Assembly (NCBI GenBank): GCA_033807775.1 | Contig: CM066314.1 | Coordinates: 149,843,429 to 149,907,428, forward strand | Direction of reading: 5' to 3' | Origin: Saussurea involucrata | Lineage: Eukaryota > Streptophyta > Magnoliopsida > Asterales > Asteraceae | Length of the DNA stretch: 64,000 bases | The notes under the pieces: model-generated | What the model was told of the DNA's origin: nothing | What the model saw: the letters and a program-made list of their open reading frames with translations, nothing else | Databases searched by the model: none | In this document: one piece after another, positions 9,893-20,814 of the stretch | Layout: the number at the start of each line of letters is the position of its first letter | Numbering within the stretch: the first letter of the stretch is position 1 | Translations under genes and position numbers: made by a program

Positions 9893-12800
9893 CTGCAGGT
9901 TTATGGACATCAACAGATCTGGTATCTGGATAGTGGATGTTCACGTCATATGACTGGAAACAAATCTCTTCTTGTAAACTTCGTGTCGGCTAAAGGTCCA
10001 TCTGTTATCTTTGGCGATAATTCTCGTGGCAGCACTAAAGGCTACGGAACTCTCTCCAATGGTTCTGTCACCTTTAATAAAGTAGCGTACGTTGAAGGCT
10101 TGATGCACAACCTCTTGAGCATAAGCCAGATGTGTGATCTCGGTTATAAAGTAATATTTGAACTGTCCATTTGCACGGTGGTTGACAAAGACATGAAAGT
10201 TGTACGTTCCGGGTACCGAAAATAAAATGTCTATGTTATAGACATGGGACAGAGTTCATCTTTTGGAACAAACATCTGCTTTGTCTCTGAAAACTCTGCT
10301 AAAATCAGTTGGCTTTGGCACAAGCGTCTCTCTCACCTCAACTTCAAAACCTTGAACTCTCTCTCCTCTAAAGAGCTCGTGTCTGGAATGCCCAAGATGA
10401 CCTTTGTGAAAGAAAAGCTGTGTGCTGCTTGTGAGAAGGGAAAGCTCACAAAATCCTCATTCAAGTCCAAGCAATGCTTCTCCATTTCTCAACCTCTTCA
10501 GATGCTACACATGGATTTGTGTGGACCAGTCAGCACTCCAAGCCTTGGTGGAAGAAGGTACATTCTTGTTATTATTGATGAATTTACACGTTACACTTGG
10601 GTATTTTTTCTCAGGTACAAAAGTGATACTTCTGAAGAAATCATAAAGTTCATCAAAAGATCTGAAGTGATGAATGGGCAGCTGGTGAGATCTGTGAGAA
10701 GTGACAACGGCACTGAATTCAAAAACAGTGTGTTGGATGACTTCTTCAATGAAAAGGGCATATCTCAGAATTTTTCAGCTGTTCGGACTCCACAACAAAA
10801 TGGTGTGGTAGAGAGAAAGAACAGGACGCTGTGTGAAGCTGCCAGATCCATGCTGAGTGAATCTCACCTTCCGACCTACTTTTGGGCCGAAGCAATTAAT
10901 ACTGCATGCTTTACCCAAAATAGGTCCATTATTGTAAAAAGACATAATAAGACTCCCTATGAAGTCTTTTATGGTAGAAAACCAAACATCAGTTTTCTTC
11001 ATGTCTTTGGGTGTGTCTGCTACATTCTGAATGATAGAGAAAACTTGGGCAAGTTTGATCCTAAAGCAGATGAAGGCATCTTCATGGGTTATTCTCTCAC
11101 CTCCAAAGCATACAGGGTCTACAACCTTCGGAGAAAATGTATTGATGAATCAATACATGTTAAGTTTGATGACCTCAAGGTATCATCTCTCTCCTCAGAT
11201 GATGATGAATTAAATGGTTGGATCACCTCTTGCATTGGTGATGCTTCTCCTTCTCCACCTAACCCAACTATTCCCATACCTTCTCCTCAAAATCCTATCT
11301 CTCAGGATAATAATCTTTCCTCATCCTCACACCCTTCTTCAAACCAAGAAGAAAATCCTCTGCCGATCCAAACTTCCCAAAACCAAAATTATCTTCAAAA
11401 CACCACTATCTCTCATCCCTCAAATATCCCTTCTTCATCAAATCCACCCCATACTTCTTCATTCAATCCTCCTAAAGATCTACCCTCCACCTCTCATCCA
11501 CAACCTTCCTATCCTACAGCTTTGCCTCCTGCTATAAAATGGACCAAGGATCATCCAATTGATCAAATAATTGGTGATCAACAGGCTGGTGTCCAAACCA
11601 GAAGAGGAGTAGGCAATATCTGTCTCTATGTGAACTTCTTGTCCCTTATAGAGCCAAAGAAGGTTGAAGAAGCTCTAGCTGATCCATGTTGGATCACTGC
11701 CATGCAAGAAGAACTTTCTCAGTTTGAGAGAAACAAGGTCTGGAGATTGGTTTCTCGTCCTCCCCGAAAAACAATCATAGGAACCAAGTGGATCTTCAGA
11801 AACAAGATGGATGAAGAAGGCACTGTCATCAGAAATAAAGCCAGACTGGTTGCTCAAGGGTACAGGTAAGAAGAAGGAATTGACTATGATGAAACCTTTG
11901 CTCCAGTTGCCAGACTTGAAGCAATCAGAATTTTCCTTGCTCATGCTGCATACAAGAACTTCAGAGTCTTCCAGATGGATGTCAAGAGTGCCTTCCTGAA
12001 CGGAGAACTAGCTGAAGAAGTCTATGTGAAGCAACCTCCTGGATTTGAAGATCCATCTCATCCTGACTATGTGTACAGATTGGATAAGGCTCTCTATGGC
12101 CTTAAACAAGCTCCTCGTGCCTGGTACGATACTCTAGCAGACTTTCTTTTGAAGAACAAGTATACTCGGGGTAAGATTGACAACACTCTTTTCATCAAAC
12201 AAAGCCCAGGTAATCTTATTCTTGTTCAAATCTATGTGGATGATATCATTTTTGGTGCCACCAATGAATCACTATGTGATGAGTTTGCTTCTCTCATGAT
12301 GAGTGAATATGAGATGAGCATGATGGGGGAGCTAACATTTTTCTTGGGTCTTCAAGTAAAACAATCTTCTGAAGGTATCTTTATAAACCAAAGCAAATAC
12401 ATTCGTGATCTTTTGAAAAAGTTTTAATTTGATACCTGCTCTCCCATGAAAACTCCTATGGCACCACCTCTAAAACTTGATGCTGATACAAATGGTGTAT
12501 CGGTTGATGTCACCAAGTTTAGAGGAATGATTGGGTCACTTATTTATCTTACTGCTAGTAGACCTGACATTATGTTCGCTACCTGTTTGTGTGCGCGTTA
12601 CCAAGCCAATCCTAAGAAATCTCATATGGATGCGGTTAAACGCATCTTTCGGTATCTGAAAGGTACCATGAATCTGGGTCTTTGGTATCCCAAAGACTCA
12701 GGTTTTGATCTAATGGGTTATTCAGATTCTGACTTTGCAGGATCAAAGATTGATAGAAAGAGCACTACTGGAAGCTGCCAACTCCTTGGTGGTAAACTTG

Positions 12801-13192
12801 TTAGTTGGTCTAGCAAGAAGCAGCACTCAGTCTCCACCTCCACGGCTGAAGCTGAATATGTTGCGGCTGGTAGCTGTTGTGCTCAAATACTGTGGATGAA
12901 GAATCAACTGAGGGACTACAATCAGATCTATTCTCAAGTCCCAATCCTGTGTGACAACTCCAGTGCAATTGCCATTGCAATTGCCATTGCAAACAATCCT
13001 GTGCTTCACTCCAGATCCAAGCACATTGATATTTGGTATCACTTCATAAGAGATCACATCTCCAAAGGTGATATTGAGCTGCATTTCATCCCCACCGATC
13101 TTCAACTGGCGGATCTCTTCACAAAGCCTCTTGAAGAACCTCGGTTCAAGTTTCTCCTAGGAGAACTTGGTATGTTAAATTTAGATATATAA
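9893..13192 (+). pseudogene. SIRE-1 pol (protease, integrase, reverse transcriptase, RNase H), three premature stops
   Basis: The open frame starts right after gag, with no ATG of its own. The order is: aspartic protease (WYLDSGCSRHMTG near 9920-9955); integrase with an H-H-C-C finger (LWHKRLSHLN...CAACEKGK) and the D-D-E core (HMDLCGP, RSDNGTEF, NGVVERKNRT); an S/P/N-rich linker; reverse transcriptase (FQMDVKSAFLNG, YVDD at 12233-12244); RNase H (SDSDFAGSKIDRKST...TAEAEY, SKHIDI). Stops at 10223-10225, 11867-11869 and 12425-12427 are all in the same frame, so there are nonsense mutations but no frameshift. A 12-bp in-frame duplication expands an Ala-Ile repeat near 12965-12990, and the conserved Arg after KHIDI is Trp. 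Confidence 0.92.
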
Positions 13193-13239
13193 AAAAAATT
13201 GTATTTATTAGTTTATCAGTTAAAAATTTCTAGTACTGA

Positions 13240-14679
13240 TATTTTATCAGTTACAAGAAAACTCCACTTTCTCCTTCCAATCCTTCTTTTCTACTCTTCT
13301 TTTCTATTTTTACCTATCCAAATACAACCCTTACCTCTTTACCTCACACAACAAACACAATTACCTTTTACCCCATCAATCCACGTCACTTTCATCCTAA
13401 CCATCCATTTTCTTACCCATCCAAAATTACTTTTGATCTACACCCTTCTTTTTCCATCTCAACAAAAACAACCTACCTCTATCCTACTTCTACCCTCTCT
13501 TCCCGAACCCCCCCTTGCCGCTACCCCCCCTTCCCGCTCCCCCCCTTCCCGAACCCCCCCTTCCCGCTACCCCCCTCTCCTTCATCTTCAAGGTCTTCTC
13601 CTCCTCGTCGTCCTCCACCTATTGCAGCTTCAACCACCAGATATGTAGCACACCAACTTGAATCCATCCAGGATTCCATCTCAAGCTTACAATCTCGGGT
13701 TCAGTCTCTCCTAGCCTCAAATGCCAGTCTCACTCTCTCCATGACTGCCATGCAAGCTACCTCAGATGCTCGTGACCAAGAAGTTCATAGGCTCCAATCT
13801 GAACTTCAAAGCCAGAAGGACATCAACTCTCAGCTCCTCAGTTCTCTTACATCTCTTCACCACAAGATGGATGCTCTTCCTGAAAACCAGGCTCGCACAC
13901 TCACCACCTTTGCTGGATGGGTGAAACGTTATTACCTGTCTGCCGCTGAGGGGGAGAAAAGACCAGACATATTTACCAGCGACCGACCTGGTCCTTCTGA
14001 CCCATCCAAAGCAACACAAGCAGATCCATCAGTTCAGGGGGAGCAAATAACTAAACATGCAGGTGCACTAAGTGAGGGGGAGCAATCTGAGTTCTTCAAA
14101 AAGTTCGAATGGTGCAAGAAGAAATTAATTGGAAGAACCAGCATCTCAAAGATTGTCAAAGCCAAACTTGCTACCCATAAAGAGTCAAAGGACATCTATG
14201 TGATACTCACTCGGGCTGATGACACCGTCACACCGGTAAGATTCCCTGAACTTGATGCTTATGGTGTTTCAGAATGGTATGAAATTGAATATTATCTCCA
14301 AGATTCTCAAAGTCCAAACCTAGCTGATATAAACATCTATCTCCGAGGACTCTTTGAAAATGTAAGTAAGATAAAGACTGGATTTCAACAAACCATCTTC
14401 CAAGATCTTGCTGCCAAAGGTATCATTCCTAACTCAAAGAATCTGAATCTAAAGCCTCCCTCAATCCCCAAAATGTCATCTCCTTCTGTGACCCAAAAAC
14501 CATACCCATGCATTTTCTTCAACAATGCCCAAGGTACTCAAGAATTCTTTCGAACAAAAGAGACATCCATTGCTGACTCCAGCTTCCTTGAAGCCATCCT
14601 TCTCATCATCCCCAACACATTTGGAGGCACTTTCTTCCAACGTCACATCATTGCTGAACTTCAGGAAAGGAAGAAGTGA
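13240..14679 (+). CDS. SIRE-1 third ORF (env-like position), coiled-coil protein
   Basis: An uninterrupted frame runs from 13240 to the stop at 14679, but its first ATG is at 13741. The upstream part encodes a proline-rich stretch (about 13500-13615), then a coiled coil (about 13640-13900) with heptads of Leu/Ile, then a basic and globular region ending in LQERKK. The sequence TATTTTATCAG just upstream (13240-13250) is a plausible splice acceptor, so the full frame may be used on a spliced mRNA. SIRE elements carry an extra ORF here that has been called env-like; I see no clear signal peptide or membrane span, so an envelope role is not supported. The C-terminal part (YGVSEWYEIEYYL, CIFFNN) aligns with the SIRE-D ORF (YGLSEWLEIRLAI, GIFFID). 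Confidence 0.7.
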   Translation, partial: YFISYKKTPLSPSNPSFLLFFSIFTYPNTTLTSLPHTTNTITFYPINPRHFHPNHPFSYPSKITFDLHPSFSISTKTTYLYPTSTLSSRTPPCRYPPFPLPPFPNPPFPLPPSPSSSRSSPPRRPPPIAASTTRYVAHQLESIQDSISSLQSRVQSLLASNASLTLSMTAMQATSDARDQEVHRLQSELQSQKDINSQLLSSLTSLHHKMDALPENQARTLTTFAGWVKRYYLSAAEGEKRPDIFTSDRPGPSDPSKATQADPSVQGEQITKHAGALSEGEQSEFFKKFEWCKKKLIGRTSISKIVKAKLATHKESKDIYVILTRADDTVTPVRFPELDAYGVSEWYEIEYYLQDSQSPNLADINIYLRGLFENVSKIKTGFQQTIFQDLAAKGIIPNSKNLNLKPPSIPKMSSPSVTQKPYPCIFFNNAQGTQEFFRTKETSIADSSFLEAILLIIPNTFGGTFFQRHIIAELQERKK

Positions 14680-14958
14680 TCATGTTTTCCTTTTTATATG
14701 CTTTTGATATGTACTTGTAAACTTAAGATTACTGCTCTTTCAAGTTTTCAATACAAGTACATTTTTGTTAATAGTTTGTACAGTATACTTTACCATTTTT
14801 TTTACTTGTAAATGTCAGATACAATAAAAAAAAATAAAAAAAATCCAAAAAGAACAAAAAGAATGGACTTTGTGAAAAGAACCCAAAAGAGTAAACAAGG
14901 GTCAAAAATGAATTATTCAGTGTTTACTTCTCAGATTCTAAGTATGGATGTCATCCTC

Positions 14959-14972
14959 AAATAGGGGGAGAT
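14959..14972 (+). other. SIRE-1 polypurine tract
   Basis: AAATAGGGGGAGAT sits directly before the 3' LTR and primes plus-strand DNA synthesis. It is almost identical in SIRE-D and in TRG. Confidence 0.88.
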
Positions 14973-17601
14973 TGTTGGGTCACTTAGATTATATTTGAAG
15001 ATGACCTCAGTCTCTAAATCTCACAATTCATACTTAGAATAATTTTTAGGTTCAAGCTGTTTAATTGTATAAAAATGTTCGGTGAAGTCGAAGATCAACT
15101 GAAGAAACAAAGTAGAAGTATATCTTCAAAGCGGATTGAAGATAGACTTCTCAACCAAAGATCAAGCTGCTACTTGAAGACTTCCTAAAGTCTTAGGCCA
15201 GTTCACTTGAAGTTTTTGAAGACATGTTGGAAGATGAAATGTTAGGCAAGATCTTTGAAGACATGTTACAATATGAAATGTTAGGCAAGATCTTTGAAGA
15301 AGATAACATGTTAGGCAAAATCTTGAAGACATGTTAGGCATATCTTCGGCAAGATCTTTGAAGAAGATAACATGTTAGGCAAAATCCTTGAAGACATGTT
15401 AGGCATATCTTCGGCAAAGAAATCTTCGGCAAAGAAATTTTAGCAGGTATATTAACTTTATCTGCAGAATATATTCAGGATATCTTGCATTGATAGAGAC
15501 ATCATCCGAAGATCAGAAAAAGGTTCTTTGGATCTCTTATCTCTTTCAAGAAACTTCAGCTTCAACAAGCCGGTCAACGCTTGAAGACAAAAGTAAAAAG
15601 ACAAAATTACTTTTCAGAAGACCTGCTTCCTATCTGCCTTTCATGCTCTCTTTGACAAGTTGGTACGTGCGAAATGTGTGTTTTAATCGCAGTGGGTTGC
15701 AAACTATCCACAACGGGAAATGCAAGTGTACACTGTCCACTATGATCGTCACAACAAGTAATAGTTGGTAAAATACCAGAATCGAATCCACAGGGACTGG
15801 ACAATCAAGACAATACGGTTCTCATGAGCTCCTTTTACAGGTTTCAACTAGAGAGGAAAATAATACTTGGTTTTGTTTGGTGAAAATAGCTACTTTAACG
15901 ATTTTACTAAGGTTTTAAAAGGAGGAATGTAGGTTAGATTTTCCCTAGATTTTATACTAAATACTTGGTCCTAAAAATGATCCTTGTATTCGAGGTAGGC
16001 ATTTTCGCTAGAAAAGCCCGGTTACAAAATACTCACACCGTTAGATAAAAATCTCATACTTGTCGCATTCATTGTTTTGTCAATGGTAATCTCAAAAATG
16101 GACCTTTTCAGGTCTCGATGGAATGTGTAGAGACAAATACTCTAAGTGTTTTTAATACACAAATTAGCTTGCCTACTACTCCAGTGGGTTGAGATTAGCT
16201 CACTGTGCCGACCTCACTTTCGTAAGTGTCAAAAGAATTCTTTCGAATCCCCTAGCATCATTCAAGCTCGTGTCACTGCGTTCTACGTATTTCTAAGTTA
16301 AGAACTAGACTTTAGATCCTTGCAAGTGATCGGCTTGTTCGCATCCTTGGGTAAATATCGAGAATGAATGACCAAAACAACAAATATTCTAAGTACAAAG
16401 ATTACTCAAGCATTTTTAATAAAATCCAGGTACTTCTCTTTCCTACATCCCAAAGGATGTTTAGCCTAACATTTCCGAAGTAAAGAAAACAAAAGATGAA
16501 GATTTGCACATAATAAAACTGATAGTGGATTGAATAGTACTCACAGTGGGGAACGAGAATTCGTTCCTGTCCACTGTGTTTTACGAATTACAATTAACTA
16601 GGAAAGGAAATTACGGAAATTAAAGCTAAATTAATGCAGTAATTAAAAGACTAAAACTAATGTGGTAGATGAGAGAAATTAAAGCTATTCTAAACTTAAC
16701 CCAAGATGATTGTAAGATTCCAAGCTTCTAATAAATGAACCCAAGTGCTCCTTTTTATACTAGGAGAAAGAGTTGGGTATTACACAAAAGAGATGAGTCT
16801 TCCAATGGGTAAAAACTGCTGTGTTGTGGCAGAAATCAGCACCTTGTGCAACCCAATTACCCAATGGACTCTTTTCCAAGTCAATCTCTAAGTACATAAA
16901 GGAGTACTTGTTGCAATCTTCAATGTAGATGCTATTTTGTACTTCCTCCAACCATTTCCCTGCTAATGAACCTTCTTTCTCCAGCAAATTAAGTCCCAAC
17001 TAGTAGTTTCTTTTGTCTTTCTTGATCAGCTCGAATAGTGGGCAGCCGGAGTGGGCACAACAGTGATCACTGCAGGATAAAATGTGAAAAACACCCAAAT
17101 TCTACCAAATAGTTTATTAAACACTAAGGTTCGCTCCTTTTCGAGATTTATACCAAGAATGGGGGTTTTGAGAGGCGGAATGGCTAAAATTGACAAAATA
17201 AAATAGGAAAAACAAGGAAATAATAACTCTAAAAATAGAGTTATCACAAGTGTCCATTGCATTTAATGCATAAGACACTATAAAAGGAGATCATCTTCAA
17301 CCTTGCAACTCACCAGTTTACAGACTCTCAAGCTTTCAAGTGCTGGCGCATTACTCTCTCTCAGAAGTTCATTTGTTTTCTAAGTGTTTTACAACTGTTC
17401 TTATTCTCTGTGTGACTTTGTGTTAGATTGTTTAAGCAGATTTTATCTGTTTTGTTCCGCAACAATCTTTAAGTTTTCTATGTATAATTCTTGATTTTAA
17501 ATCAATAAAGAATTAATTAAGTGAAAATTTTTGTGTATTGTATTCAACCCCCCCTTCTACAATACTTGTTTACCATTGCTAATCCATAGCTGGGACCAAC
17601 A
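14973..17601 (+). repeat. SIRE-1 3' LTR, interrupted
   Basis: It matches the 5' LTR except for about 15 substitutions, a 15-bp AATCTTCGGCAAAG-type duplication near 15420, and a 1.6-kb insertion at 15661-17246. TSD CAAGT flanks the insertion. The right end TGGGACCAACA is followed by the element TSD AAAAC (17602-17606). Confidence 0.92.
15661..17246. mobile_element. Solo LTR inserted in the SIRE-1 3' LTR
   Basis: The 1,586-bp insert begins TGGTACGTGCG and ends AGAGTTATCA (TG...CA) and is bounded by the 5-bp duplication CAAGT (15656-15660, 17247-17251). The uninterrupted 5' LTR gives the empty site. No primer site, polypurine tract or coding domain lies inside, so it is one LTR left by recombination between two. 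The phrase AATCGAATCCACAGGGACTGG-like DNA near 15780 recalls long Gypsy LTRs of the Tat/Ogre or Athila kind, but the family is not established. Confidence 0.8.
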
Positions 17602-17606
17602 AAAAC

Positions 17607-18490
17607 AGTATAGATGAACTCACCTGAAAGAACTCAGAGTCGGTGGAAATCAAAATCGGTAAGTAGTCCAAATTCAAACCCTCTCTTACCAAAACGATTC
17701 AATAACCGAACGAGAACCTTGAACTCAATTTCTCTCTGCCTTTGAAACCGACTTCAACTCAGATAATTCCAATTTCGATTTCTTCCCAATATATCTATAT
17801 CTATATATGTATATATATATCTCAAATCCCAATTTTCACAATTAGCCCAAACAATGTGGCTAATTACACTTCCGGCCCTTCGTTAACTCATTGAAAAAAA
17901 TATCGTCTAAAATAATGCACTCAATTATTTTAAACGTCCTTCTAAAATAAACGTGCAATAATTATGGAATTTTCGAGGTGTTACCAAAAAGTATTGATTT
18001 TTGTTATGTAAATATTATTAATATGATTATTTGTAGCAATATACGAAATTGGTATTTGTTTCTTAATTTTTTATTTTTGATTTTTTTTTTCTATTTTTAT
18101 GTTAAAATAATAAAATTTTATTTGCAAGAATTGAAAAATCGACTTTAACATGTAAAAATTATAGGCCTGAATTTTACAAGTGTTATTAAGGATTTTGGAA
18201 TTTTTAAAACTTTATTTAAAATGATAAAATAGAAAATAAGGGATGAAAAATTTAAAATTTGAAAAGTCACCAAAAAGGAAAAAAAAATTATTCCTCCAAC
18301 TGAAGAAATTTTTTGAAATAAAAAATGTATAGTAGTGCAAAATACTATTTTGTAAAATATTGAATATTTTAATAACATAATTCATATTGTAATCTCCAAA
18401 ATGAAAAGTTATTAGAAATGAACATGATTTTTTGAAAATTTTAACTTTTAATTTTCTATTTTGAAGAATTCAATTAAGGATGTTCTAAAA
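17607..18490 (-). other. Right flank of SIRE-1: LTR-like, then AT-rich DNA
   Basis: No gene is present. 17607-17985 probably continues the minus-strand LTR cut by SIRE-1: read on the minus strand it starts with TGGTAACACC at about 17985 and contains a leader-like stretch. 17986-18490 is A/T-rich with no recognisable content. Confidence 0.35.
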
Positions 18491-19798
18491 TAGCATCTCC
18501 AACACTTTTCTATGATTTTTATAAAACAAAGAATCAAAAGTCAAATTTTTTTAAATAAAATTATATTTCACTTAGGGGCTGTTTGGTTGGTTTTTCATTA
18601 AGTCCTGTATAAATATAGATGTCTGTTTGGATTTATATGCCTGTATGGATTGTGATATCTTGTTGTTTGTTTGTTGTGATGAACAAACAGGCTGAATGTC
18701 AGAAATGACTATTTTACCCGCATTGTATATTAAGCAATGATTAACATAATTGTTTAGTAAATGTGCTGATTAGTTGATTTTTAACGATAAATATTATCAA
18801 TTTACACAATTTTTAAAATAAAAAAATTAACAGAAGAGAAACATGAACTGATTTTACTGAACAAATTATCACTCAGGTATGAATTTCAATCTCTTATACA
18901 TATGAGAAAATTACAGAAATTTCAGCATCATTTTACAGAGAATTGGATTCGTTCCGGAAACATGAAGTGATTTCCCAGAAATTTCAGCATCATTAACAGG
19001 AGAGAAACATGAACTGATATTCCAGAAATTTTAGCATCGTTAACAAGAGAGAAACATGAACTGATATTCCAGAAATTTCAGCATCATTAACAGGAGAGAA
19101 ACATGAACTGATATTCCAGAAATTTCAGCATCATTAGATAACAACGAAATTACTGAATATAACCAACAAATAGGTTTACTAGCAAGTGAATATATGAGAT
19201 GGCAAACGTGAAGACAAGCGTCGCTGGAGAATCGCCGTTGGAAGACAAGCGCCGGTGGAGAGCGCCGCTCGAAGACAAGCGCCGATGGAAGAGAAGCAGC
19301 CGATTGGGAGGTTTTCGTGTGAGGGAGGGAGGGAGGCGGGTGAAGAGTGGAGGAGAGTAGGGTTTTGTGGGAGGGAGCCGTGTAATGTAATGTGAGGGGT
19401 AAATTGGAGAAGTTTATGTCTGACCAAATAAAGCTTCCCACTTTTATCTTAGCGAATAAGTCATGAGTTTTATTATTAAGCCACTACCAAACACCTCTAC
19501 ATGGCCGAGCGAATAAGCTGAAGGTCTCATTCAGCTCATTAAGCCGGTACCTAACAGACCCTTAGATAGATTCTATATTTTAGAATTTTAACATTAGTTA
19601 TATTTTTAAACTATTATAAAATATTATTGAAATACATTTTTATTAAAAAAAATTATAAAATAATAATAGTTTAATGTTATTAGCAGAAATAAAATAAAAA
19701 ACAACTTCTCTTAATTACGTTTTAAATGATTCTCTAAATTTGGAGTTTTTGCTTGTTTTTTTTATTTTATAAAATAGGATACATAATTTGTTGGAGTC
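18491..19798. mobile_element. GAGCATCTCC-family MITE carrying a nested MITE
   Basis: The left end TAGCATCTCCAACACTTTTC and right end ATTTGTTGGAGTC form degenerate inverted ends like those of the copy at 26869-27255. Internal words are shared too: TTTAGAATTTTAACA on one side, and GATTCTCTAAATTTGG against GAATTCTCTAAACTTGG on the other. The 987-bp Harbinger-type element at 18575-19561 splits it. Its age is older than the insertion it carries. Confidence 0.6.
18575..19561. mobile_element. PIF/Harbinger-type MITE nested in an older MITE
   Basis: Ends GGGGCTGTTTGGTT (left) and, in complement, GGGTCTGTTAGGT (right) are flanked by the 3-bp duplication TTA (18572-18574, 19562-19564), which is the PIF/Harbinger pattern. 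The interior has four tandem copies of about 53 bp containing GAGAAACATGAACTGATATT (about 18950-19135) and a GC-richer stretch whose open frames are in several phases and not convincing. No transposase is encoded. Confidence 0.75.
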
Positions 19799-20814
19799 AA
19801 TAAAGAATAAAAACTCTATTCTTTTTGTTAAAGAATCTATTAGCCATAAATTTATGACAAATTTTACAAAAATAACTGAAAACTTTTAAACTTTTTTAAT
19901 AAAATAATGTATATATTTGGATATTTTTAGATTACTTTTAATTTATTTTAATTTTAGCTAAACTTTTAAAAAAAAATATATATATAGTTTTGATCTTCTG
20001 AAGGGGCGGATTTACATTGGGGAAGTGGGGGCATTTGCCCCCCAAATAAACTCAAAGACAATACATTTATATATGTAATTCTAGTTACGATTTCCTGGCC
20101 TTTTTCTCTTCATAATTTTCAAATTGAAGTGGTTTTCTATGATTTTAATTGGGGGTTTGGTTTCTTTTCTCATTTTATCCATTAATCTGTTATTTAACTT
20201 AGGGCGTTAGCTGGCAATAGCCATCGGTGCGAGGTCAAAGATAGGGATAGACGAGGAAATTTGATTTAATCAAGATAGCAAAACAAACTGAATAACGTAT
20301 TCTTATTCGGCTACATAAACCGTTTAATCCAAAAATCGAATAACCTGAATCTCACTCTGTTTCAAAGTGTTTACGATTTCATACTTTTTTGACACCCTTA
20401 GATGTGACAAAGTTACCAATATTTCCGGATCAACCACTACATGTACAAAAAAACAAGATATGACCATATTTATGTAATAAGTTAAAATATCCTTTTCGTA
20501 GCACACAAAATTTGTAAGCAAACTATTGAAAAGTAAAGAAAATTATTTATTTAGATATCAATCCCTTTTAAAGAATTTTGGTCGTAACTTTTTATTGAAG
20601 AGCTATTCATAACGTAATTTCAAGGGTTTGGCTAACATACATGAGGGACCTAAACTTTATTTTATATGCTTCACAACCAAGTTGTTAAGGCCAAACTTGT
20701 CATTTCTTAAATTGTTCTATCTTCATGATTTTTGTTTCACCTATTCTCTGGTGGAATGGAAACAGTGGTGGATCCAAGATTTTTGCCTAGTGGTGGCACA
20801 TTTAAGGTAGATTA
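19799..20814. other. AT-rich DNA and an unclassified repeat end
   Basis: No gene is supported. Two phrases common at plant transposon ends occur: GGGGCGGATTTACATTGGGG (about 20004-20023) and CAGTGGTGGATCCAAGATTT (about 20763-20782). The second repeat is interrupted by TRG at the GATTA site (20810-20814) and seems to resume at 25745. I cannot define its boundaries. Confidence 0.35.

Larger units (their letters stand above)
6200..17601 (+). mobile_element. SIRE-1: full-length Copia (SIRE/Maximus-type) LTR retrotransposon with third ORF
   Basis: Both LTRs begin TGTTGGGTCAC and end GGGACCAACA, and the element is flanked by the 5-bp duplication AAAAC (6195-6199, 17602-17606). Order inside is PBS, gag, protease-integrase-RT-RNase H, then a third env-like ORF, polypurine tract and 3' LTR. 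Integrase before reverse transcriptase shows Copia. A large gag with two zinc knuckles plus a third ORF downstream of pol fits the SIRE/Maximus lineage. Gag and pol carry five nonsense codons in total, so it is dead. By eye the LTRs differ by about 15 substitutions plus one 15-bp insertion, suggesting an insertion well under a few million years old. Confidence 0.92.

Noticed and set aside
11214..11537. Leu/His-rich open frame
   Set aside because: It overlaps the Ser/Pro/Asn-rich integrase-RT linker of SIRE-1 pol in another frame.
13199..13648. Leu/Pro-rich open frame after SIRE-1 pol
   Set aside because: It is a shifted reading of the pyrimidine-rich segment; the frame that joins the coiled-coil third ORF is 13240-14679.
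19040..19441. 133-codon minus-strand open frame
   Set aside because: It lies in a Harbinger-type MITE, overlaps another open frame in a different phase, and has no domain; the start is in the tandem repeat.
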